From: Acidobacteriota bacterium
GTDB lineage: Bacteria > Acidobacteriota > Blastocatellia > Pyrinomonadales > Pyrinomonadaceae
NCBI GenBank assembly: GCA_013140875.1
Contig: JABFSB010000148.1
Span: forward strand, 1 to 10,516
Length of the DNA: 10,516 bases
Direction of reading: 5' to 3'
Each line of letters begins with the position of its first letter. Within the stretch, counting starts at the first letter, position 1. Both the position numbers and the translations under genes were made by a program. Positions 6,465 to 10,516 of the stretch are shown one piece after another. The notes under the pieces are model-generated. The model saw nothing but the letters and a program-made list of their open reading frames with translations. It searched no databases and was not told the DNA's origin.

Positions 6465-6503
6465 AAAAAAACCGCCGGATGTTCATAATAGAACATCGTG
6501 CGG
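6465..6503 (-). terminator. intrinsic terminator of the DUF5658-like gene
   Basis: On the minus strand, a stem of CCGC, a 2-base mismatch and GATGTTC pairs across a TATTAT loop with GAACATC and GCGG. It is followed directly by seven T (AAAAAAA at 6465-6471 on the plus strand). It sits 20 bases after the stop of the membrane protein gene and separates it from the protease gene. Confidence 0.8.
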
Positions 6504-6522
6504 CTGACCGATCAAAGAATTT

Positions 6523-6888
6523 TTAGATAATCGCGGCGAAAACCGTTTTGGTCCAGAACGCCATGTCCTCGAGGGCTGTTTCAGAGATCAGCCCGAAGGC
6601 GGCCAGACCGGTGAAAACGTGTATTCCCATTAGTCCGATATATATGGCAAGGGCGACGGCAAGGCCATATCGAGCAAGTTTAAGGTTGCTCCATCTCAAC
6701 AAGACCACGAATGCCACGGCGCCGATCGCGACCTTGACGGCCAGAAATGTCAGGTCGCCCACCTCAAGCAGGCGGGCCATAAGTTGATTCCCCTCGGTGG
6801 CGATACCGTTTCGCACCCAGACGAGTGTGAGTAAGGCGTCGAGAAGGTTCAGGCCGAAAAGAAGTGTTGTGCCGCGCAAAAGCCTCAT
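6523..6888 (-). CDS. small integral membrane protein, DUF5658-like
   Basis: A 121-residue protein with three predicted membrane spans: about 5-27 (LLFGLNLLDALLTLVWV), 46-66 (LTFLAVKVAIGAVAFVVLL) and 72-97. The signature N-L-L-D-A-L-L-T-x-x-W-V-R-x-G near the start, then E-x-N-x-L-M and G-x-L-T-F-x-x-V-K, resembles the DUF5658 family as I remember it; no biochemical role is known. The family's usual E-x-N-P has Q instead of P here. The start is taken at ATG 6888 (MRLLRGTTLL), where the family begins; there is no Shine-Dalgarno there. An in-frame GTG at 6915, with GGA just upstream, is the alternative. The frame is open to 6960, but that part crosses the leader hairpin. It has its own promoter (6999-7027) and terminator (6465-6503), so it is a monocistronic unit. 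Confidence 0.75.
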   Translation of the reverse strand: MRLLRGTTLLFGLNLLDALLTLVWVRNGIATEGNQLMARLLEVGDLTFLAVKVAIGAVAFVVLLRWSNLKLARYGLAVALAIYIGLMGIHVFTGLAAFGLISETALEDMAFWTKTVFAAII

Positions 6889-6930
6889 ATAATGCAGGTA
6901 ATACCTGAGATACACTCCGTCCAGAGAACA

Positions 6931-6960
6931 TTGCCCCCGGGTGTATGGGCCCGGGGGCAA
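6931..6960 (-). promoter_or_regulatory. perfect GC-rich leader hairpin upstream of the DUF5658-like gene
   Basis: TTGCCCCCGGG (6931-6941) is the exact complement of CCCGGGGGCAA (6950-6960), with an 8-base loop. It lies between the predicted promoter and the start codon, about 42 bases before the ATG. No U-run follows on the minus strand, so a terminator is unlikely. A 5' stabiliser or translation/processing element is more likely. Confidence 0.6.
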
Positions 6961-6998
6961 GGCCAGGAATTAGAAATGAACTTATCGTTAACGCTTAC

Positions 6999-7027
6999 AC
7001 TATATATACAATAGATTCGCGTTTCAA
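6999..7027 (-). promoter_or_regulatory. sigma-70-type promoter of the DUF5658-like gene
   Basis: On the minus strand, TTGAAA (7022-7027) is followed by a 17-base spacer and TATAGT (6999-7004). Each box matches the vegetative consensus at 5 of 6 bases. Transcription would start near 6992, giving a leader of about 104 bases that contains the hairpin at 6931-6960. The -35 box lies inside the left unit of the tandem repeat at 7014-7059. Confidence 0.6.
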
Positions 7028-7059
7028 AAAAAATAAGATTCGCGTTTCGAAAAAATATT
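7014..7059. repeat. two-unit 23-base tandem repeat at a promoter
   Basis: GATTCGCGTTTC occurs at 7014-7025 and again at 7037-7048, each followed by an A-run, giving a 23-base period (about two helical turns). One unit covers the -35 box of the minus-strand promoter and the other lies directly upstream of it. This is the arrangement expected of two binding sites for a regulator on one face of the DNA. The regulator is unknown, and the A-runs could also act as an UP element or a bend. Confidence 0.55.
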
Positions 7060-7223
7060 TGCACGTTATACGTGATCGGGTTTTGTTTCGACCGCAAGAG
7101 TAATAAGATTATGTGCATCAAAGTAAGTCGGGCGGTGAATCGGCAATAGGTCGGGGTTATGTTTAGAAATTCCGGACGGATTGCCCTGAACGGTCGTTAA
7201 TTGTTGAGCCAGGAGGAAAGAAT

Positions 7224-7949
7224 ATGAAGAAGATCGTAAGAATTGCGGCGCTTGCCGTTTTCGCGATGTCGCTGGTCGTGGCGGGAACGACGGATATTTC
7301 GGCACAAACAAAAAGAAAGCCGGTTTTGCGGAAAAAAACGGTTGTAGTGCGCAAACCGGTCACACCAGCTGTTAAGCTTTACTCGGTCGCGGCCGGTAAA
7401 CGCATTCGGGTACGGATGAATGAGACGATCAGTTCGAAAACGGCCGCCGTAGGAGACACGTTCACTGTCACGGTACGCGAACCGGTCTATTCGACCACCG
7501 GAGCAATCGTCATCCCGGAAGGCAGCGAGATCACCGGCCGAGTGGATTCGGTCGTCAAAGCCCAGAAAGGCGGCAAGCCCGGGTCGATCGACACTTCGTT
7601 TACTCAGGTAACTCTGCCGAATGGTTCGAAGCGTGCGATCAGCGGCTCATTGACCGAACTGGTGAGCGATGACGCCAAAAGCGACAACGAAGGCACTGCC
7701 AGCGGCGACAAAATGAAGCATCGCAAAGTTATCTTTTACGGCGGCGGAGCGGCGGGCGGAGCTTTGCTCGGCGCGGCGATCGGCGGCGGAAAGGGTGCTT
7801 TGATCGGCGGATTGCTCGGTGCAGGCGGCGGATTCTTAGGCGAACGCTACACCAAAGGCGAGGAAGCCGAGGTCAAATCGGGAACCGAGTTCGGCATCTA
7901 CATAAACCGGGCATTTTCACTGCCCAAATTTGAAGAGGCAACCCCGTAA
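7224..7949 (+). CDS. secreted glycine-zipper protein
   Basis: A 241-residue protein. A signal peptide (MKKIVRIAALAVFAMSLVVA, likely cut after ISA at 27) is followed by a very basic stretch (30-44, KRKPVLRKKTVVVRK). Next comes a beta-rich domain (about 52-145) containing IRVRMNETISSKTAAVGDTF and VIPEGSEITGRVDSV. A glycine zipper follows (173-206, GGGAAGGALLGAAIGGGKGA and on), in two hydrophobic G-xxx-G hairpins. The tail (215-236, VKSGTEFGIYINRAFSLP) looks like a final strand. This layout of domain, zipper and strand recurs in envelope proteins; membrane insertion of the zipper is likely, but its job is unknown. A strong AGGAGG (7211-7216) lies 7 bases before the ATG at 7224. It has its own terminator at 7972-8012 and is probably well expressed and monocistronic. 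Confidence 0.8.
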   Translation: MKKIVRIAALAVFAMSLVVAGTTDISAQTKRKPVLRKKTVVVRKPVTPAVKLYSVAAGKRIRVRMNETISSKTAAVGDTFTVTVREPVYSTTGAIVIPEGSEITGRVDSVVKAQKGGKPGSIDTSFTQVTLPNGSKRAISGSLTELVSDDAKSDNEGTASGDKMKHRKVIFYGGGAAGGALLGAAIGGGKGALIGGLLGAGGGFLGERYTKGEEAEVKSGTEFGIYINRAFSLPKFEEATP

Positions 7950-7971
7950 TCTGGTTTTATCGTCCTACCGT

Positions 7972-8012
7972 GGCCGCGTATCAAGTGAAATAACTTGAAA
8001 CGCGGCCTTTTT
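7972..8012 (+). terminator. strong intrinsic terminator of the glycine-zipper gene
   Basis: GGCCGCGT (7972-7979) pairs with ACGCGGCC (8000-8007), and CAAGT (7982-7986) with ACTTG (7993-7997), with a GAAATA loop. Five T (8008-8012) follow immediately. It lies 22 bases after the stop of the upstream gene and separates it from the MscS-type gene. Confidence 0.92.
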
Positions 8013-8082
8013 GGTCAGCCTAAACCCCTTTATCTTCAATAACATCGGCTGATACTTGTTGCCCACAAGCGAGGAATAGCAG

Positions 8083-8976
8083 ATGACATCATTTCTACTT
8101 TTTAACCTTTTTCAGGAGCCGCCAAACGCGACCGGATGGCTTGATACACTAACCAACGGCGTCGTTCTGGCAACGCTTCTCGACATTGTTCTGAAACTGA
8201 CGGGCGCGGTTCTGGCTTTACTCGCGGGCCGGTGGGTAATCGGCTATGCGGTGAGGGCCGTGGACAGTACGCTTCGTACGCAGAAAGTCGACCCGACGCT
8301 TATCCGGTATTCGGTATCTTCGCTTACCGTATTGCTGAACATCGCGCTGGTCGTTGCGATCCTTGGATTCTTTGGCTTTGAGACTACTACTTTTGCGGCT
8401 CTGCTCGCCGGTGCGGGATTGGCGGTCGGTGCGGCGTGGGGCGGGTTGCTGGCAAATTTCGCGGCCGGCGTGTTTCTCGTGATCCTTCATCCGTTCAAGG
8501 TGGGCGACAAAATATCGGCGGGCGGCGTGACCGGTCGGGTCACTGAGATCGGAATGTTTGTGACCACCGTTCGTACGGACGAAAACGTGGTGAACTACGT
8601 CGGCAACAATAAGATATTCTCGGACAACATCGAGAATTTCTCCGAAAGCCGGTACCGGAAAGCGGAATCGCGGATACAGCTTGGGTACGATGTCGATTTG
8701 ACGGAAACGATCGAATTGTTGAAAGCGCGTTTGCCGGAGGTGCCGAATGTGCTGGAAGATCCTGCACCGGAGATCGAGGTAGTGCGGATTTCACGGTTCG
8801 GACCCGTGCTTCAGGTGGCTCCGGCCTGCCATCCGTCGAATTTCAGCCAGGTTTTGTCGGATACGAATTTAAAGGTGATCGAGACGCTGCGAGTGGCGGG
8901 AGTTACCTCGCCGGTACAGAATATCGCGGTGCAGGTCCAGCAGGAGTCGAACGGACACGAGCAGACGGTGAACTAG
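8083..8976 (+). CDS. MscS-family small-conductance mechanosensitive channel
   Basis: A 297-residue protein, close in length to E. coli MscS. TM1 is about 27-57, TM2 about 75-99 (LTVLLNIALVVAILGFFGF), and the pore helix TM3 about 101-135, with the Gly/Ala pattern AGLAVGAAWGGLLANFAAGV and then FLVILHPFKVGD. The beta domain (about 140-200) has the typical IGMFVTTVRTDENVVNYVGNN-type turn; the C-terminal alpha/beta vestibule runs to about 285, followed by a polar tail. The channel opens under membrane tension and releases solutes on hypo-osmotic shock. GAGGA (8071-8075) stands 7 bases before the ATG at 8083. It is downstream of the terminator at 7972-8012, so it should have its own promoter, which I cannot place with confidence. 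It converges on ispH with 11 bases between the stops and no visible terminator. Confidence 0.92.
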   Translation: MTSFLLFNLFQEPPNATGWLDTLTNGVVLATLLDIVLKLTGAVLALLAGRWVIGYAVRAVDSTLRTQKVDPTLIRYSVSSLTVLLNIALVVAILGFFGFETTTFAALLAGAGLAVGAAWGGLLANFAAGVFLVILHPFKVGDKISAGGVTGRVTEIGMFVTTVRTDENVVNYVGNNKIFSDNIENFSESRYRKAESRIQLGYDVDLTETIELLKARLPEVPNVLEDPAPEIEVVRISRFGPVLQVAPACHPSNFSQVLSDTNLKVIETLRVAGVTSPVQNIAVQVQQESNGHEQTVN

Positions 8977-8987
8977 AATGCACAAAT

Positions 8988-9827
8988 CTAACCGATCGAT
9001 TCGAGATACTTGACGACATTTTGAATCAGCCATTCCGGCGTAGATGCTCCGGCGGTTACGCCGACAGTCTTGACGCCCTTCAAATCGTCCGCGTCGATCT
9101 CGTTTTCAGTCTCTATCAAAAAGCTTTTCTCGCAGTTTTCCTTGCAAACGCCCAGGAGTTTGACGCTGTTTGACGAATGGCGGCCGCCGATAACGTAAAA
9201 TGCATCGACCATTCCCGACAATGCCCGGGCGGACTCCTGACGGTCCTTGGTCGCCGAACAGATGGTGTTAACGATCTCGACGCTGTCATCGGTTTTATTC
9301 TTAACTGCTTCGGCAGTGTCGAAGAAGGTTTTTAGCTTGATCGTGGTCTGGGAAACGACCAGAGGATTTTTCAGTCTGGGAAGCTGGTCGATCTCGGTTT
9401 CGTCACGGATGATGAACGCGTGATCGGGCGCATAGCCTTTGACGCCGATCATCTCGGGGTGATCGGGGCTGCCGACAATGACAACGTGGCGGTCGGCCGC
9501 CGCGGCACGTGAGGCGAGCCGTTGGACACGGGTGACGAAGGGGCAGGTTGCGTCCACAACCTTTGAGGCTTTTGCCTCGAGCTCTTGCTGCACCTGCGGA
9601 GTTACGCCATGTGCCCTGATGACGGCGGTTTCGCCGCGCTTTATCTGCACCGGCTCGCTGATCGTAGTGACGCCGTACTTGCCAAGCCGCTCCATTTCCT
9701 GTTCATTATGGATCAGCGGGCCCAGGCTTCGGACGGTATCTCCTTCGCCAAGGGCCTCTTCCACCATGTCAACGGCGCGTTCGACGCCGAAACAGAAACC
9801 GTATTCATTTGCTAACAGGACTTGCAT
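8988..9827 (-). CDS. ispH: 4-hydroxy-3-methylbut-2-enyl diphosphate reductase
   Basis: IspH reduces HMBPP to IPP and DMAPP, the last step of the MEP isoprenoid pathway, using a [4Fe-4S] cluster in the cytoplasm. The three cluster cysteines are present: C12 (GFCFGV), C95 (DATCPFV) and C190 (NTICSATKDRQ). Substrate-site residues are also present: H40 (PLIHN), H73 (IRAHGV), H123 with E125 (DHPEMIG), S218-S-N220 (GRHSSNS) and S262 (GASTPEW). The length is 279 residues from ATG 9827 (MQVLLANEYGFC), where the family normally begins. A TTG at 9869 would add 14 residues (MIVSKEKIVYSRPK) unlike the family, with no ribosome site, and is rejected. The gene implies the organism makes isoprenoids by the MEP route. 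It is divergent from the GNAT gene across 78 bases. Confidence 0.96.
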   Translation of the reverse strand: MQVLLANEYGFCFGVERAVDMVEEALGEGDTVRSLGPLIHNEQEMERLGKYGVTTISEPVQIKRGETAVIRAHGVTPQVQQELEAKASKVVDATCPFVTRVQRLASRAAAADRHVVIVGSPDHPEMIGVKGYAPDHAFIIRDETEIDQLPRLKNPLVVSQTTIKLKTFFDTAEAVKNKTDDSVEIVNTICSATKDRQESARALSGMVDAFYVIGGRHSSNSVKLLGVCKENCEKSFLIETENEIDADDLKGVKTVGVTAGASTPEWLIQNVVKYLESIG

Positions 9828-9861
9828 TTTTGGGCGGCTATACACTATTTTTTCTTTGCTC

Positions 9862-9885
9862 ACTATCAAAAAAATTATCGATAGT
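9862..9885. promoter_or_regulatory. small inverted repeat in the ispH/GNAT divergent gap
   Basis: ACTATC (9862-9867) and GATAGT (9880-9885) are perfect 6-base arms, and the self-complementary TATCGATA (9876-9883) overlaps the right arm, in an otherwise AT-rich 78-base gap (9828-9905). It could be an operator for either gene. The gap's promoter boxes are weak in both directions: TTGATA with TAGTGT towards ispH, and TTGCTC without a good -10 towards the GNAT gene. Confidence 0.3.
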
Positions 9886-9905
9886 CATTTTATTAACTTT
9901 AACAA

Positions 9906-10516
9906 ATGAATTTTGGAAACGAAACTCCCGCGTTCGAATGCCGGTTTTTGGACGAGAGTTACTTTGAGGTTCTGCTTGAAAGGTTTGGCGAAGCATTTTC
10001 AGGTTATGCGAGGCCGTTCGAACTGGACCTCGTAAAGTTCAGGAACCACATCAATTTAAACGCGATCGATCTTAACCGTTCGGTTGGATGCTTCAAAGGC
10101 AGGGAACTTATCGGTTTTTCTCTCAACGGTTTCGGTCAATGGAAGGGAAAAGCGACGGTCTATGACGGCGGTACAGGAGTTATCCCGGCATGGAGACGGC
10201 TGGGCGCGAGTGAAGCGATGTTCCGGTTCATGGTTCCGAAGTTCAAGGACGCCGGGATCGAACAATTTCTTCTTGAAGTGATCACAAATAATACTCCCGC
10301 CGTCACCCTGTACCAAAAACTTGGATTCGAGATCGAGCGGGAGCTTTTGCTGATGGATGGCCCGGCAAACTTTGATAAAAGTACGAGGCCGAACCCTGAC
10401 GTGAGAGTGCGTCGGATGACCGCGGACGACCTGGATCAGTTGAAACGACTGTGGGAAGCACGCCCCTCGTGGCAAAACTCAAACGAGGCGATATCCCGTT
10501 GCGAGCCGCTCAGGAC
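9906..10516 (+). CDS. GNAT-family N-acetyltransferase, probably tandem-domain (3' end outside window)
   Basis: From the ATG at 9906 (MNFGNETPAFECRFLDESYF) the frame stays open for 203 codons to the window edge, with no stop. The first GNAT domain (about 10-150) shows the acetyl-CoA-binding segment GGTGVIPAWRRLGASEAMF, with the R/Q-x-x-G-x-A-type pyrophosphate loop as R-R-L-G-A-S. It then has the classic motif-B segment FLLEVITNNTPAVTLYQKLGFE. After a linker, VRVRRMTADDLDQLKRLWEA and PSWQNSNEAI (about 167-195) look like the start of a second GNAT domain, as in known two-domain members. The acceptor substrate is unknown. No Shine-Dalgarno is visible before the ATG. It is divergent from ispH. 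The complete length and the second domain need sequence beyond the window. Confidence 0.85.
   Translation, partial: MNFGNETPAFECRFLDESYFEVLLERFGEAFSGYARPFELDLVKFRNHINLNAIDLNRSVGCFKGRELIGFSLNGFGQWKGKATVYDGGTGVIPAWRRLGASEAMFRFMVPKFKDAGIEQFLLEVITNNTPAVTLYQKLGFEIERELLLMDGPANFDKSTRPNPDVRVRRMTADDLDQLKRLWEARPSWQNSNEAISRCEPLR

Larger units (their letters stand above)
6889..7223. other. 335-base divergent intergenic region
   Basis: No gene is seen between the DUF5658-like and glycine-zipper genes. Its left half holds the minus-strand leader with its hairpin (6931-6960), a minus-strand promoter (6999-7027) and a tandem repeat (7014-7059). It also has two small palindromes: CAGGTA-A-TACCTG at 6895-6907, 6 bases before the ATG at 6888, and CACGT-TAT-ACGTG at 7062-7074. 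The right half (7075-7210) should hold the promoter of the glycine-zipper gene. The best candidate, TTGTTT with TAAGAT 15 bases later (7084-7110), is weak. Confidence 0.6.

Noticed and set aside
9828..9869. TTG-initiated longer IspH
   Set aside because: The extra 14 residues do not match the family, no ribosome site is present, and the ATG at 9827 fits the usual IspH start.
10056..10475. Minus-strand open frame of 139 codons at the right end
   Set aside because: It is opposite the GNAT reading frame, which has clear acetyl-CoA-binding motifs and no stops.

Overview
The window is mid-GC bacterial DNA with compact coding, short gaps and many convergent or divergent gene pairs. The gene content and two kinds of intergenic sequence suggest an environmental Acidobacteriota member, perhaps of the Blastocatellia type. 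Those two kinds are the 'cacagaggtcacagag / gcagatgaacacggatg' arrays and long hairpins built on agaagcccgcgcg. The taxon is inferred from sequence style, not shown. No phage, transposase, CRISPR array, rRNA or tRNA was seen.

Layout, left to right. (1) The 3' part of an alpha/beta-hydrolase-fold gene (+) has lost the nucleophile serine and the late histidine. It converges on (2) a two-gene minus-strand unit: an Mre11/SbcD-type nuclease gene and a LON-substrate-binding-domain gene that overlap by 8 bases. (3) A nested inverted repeat (about 2817-2978) fills the gap to a divergent short-chain dehydrogenase (+). (4) A 78-base hairpin repeat separates this from a CysQ/IMPase-family phosphatase (-), a 77-residue Cys4 zinc-ribbon-like protein (-), a second copy of the hairpin repeat, and a membrane-anchored HtrA/Deg-type protease with one PDZ domain (-). 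(5) Next come a small DUF5658-like membrane protein (-) with a good terminator, promoter and structured leader, and a divergent secreted glycine-zipper protein (+) with a textbook terminator. (6) Then an MscS-type channel (+), ispH (-, last step of the MEP isoprenoid pathway), and the start of a GNAT acetyltransferase (+) that runs off the window.

Most genes look like housekeeping or envelope/stress functions: HtrA for periplasmic protein quality control, MscS for osmotic release, the glycine-zipper protein for the envelope, IspH for isoprenoids, and SbcD for DNA ends. There is no evident single pathway. The most distinctive material lies between the genes. Two 31-base-arm hairpins are identical in all four arms except at one position, which carries a different base in each arm and so is mispaired in both hairpins. 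Isolated half-sites of the same element sit at other gene ends. A promoter has its -35 box inside a 23-base tandem repeat and is followed by a perfect 11-bp GC-rich leader hairpin.
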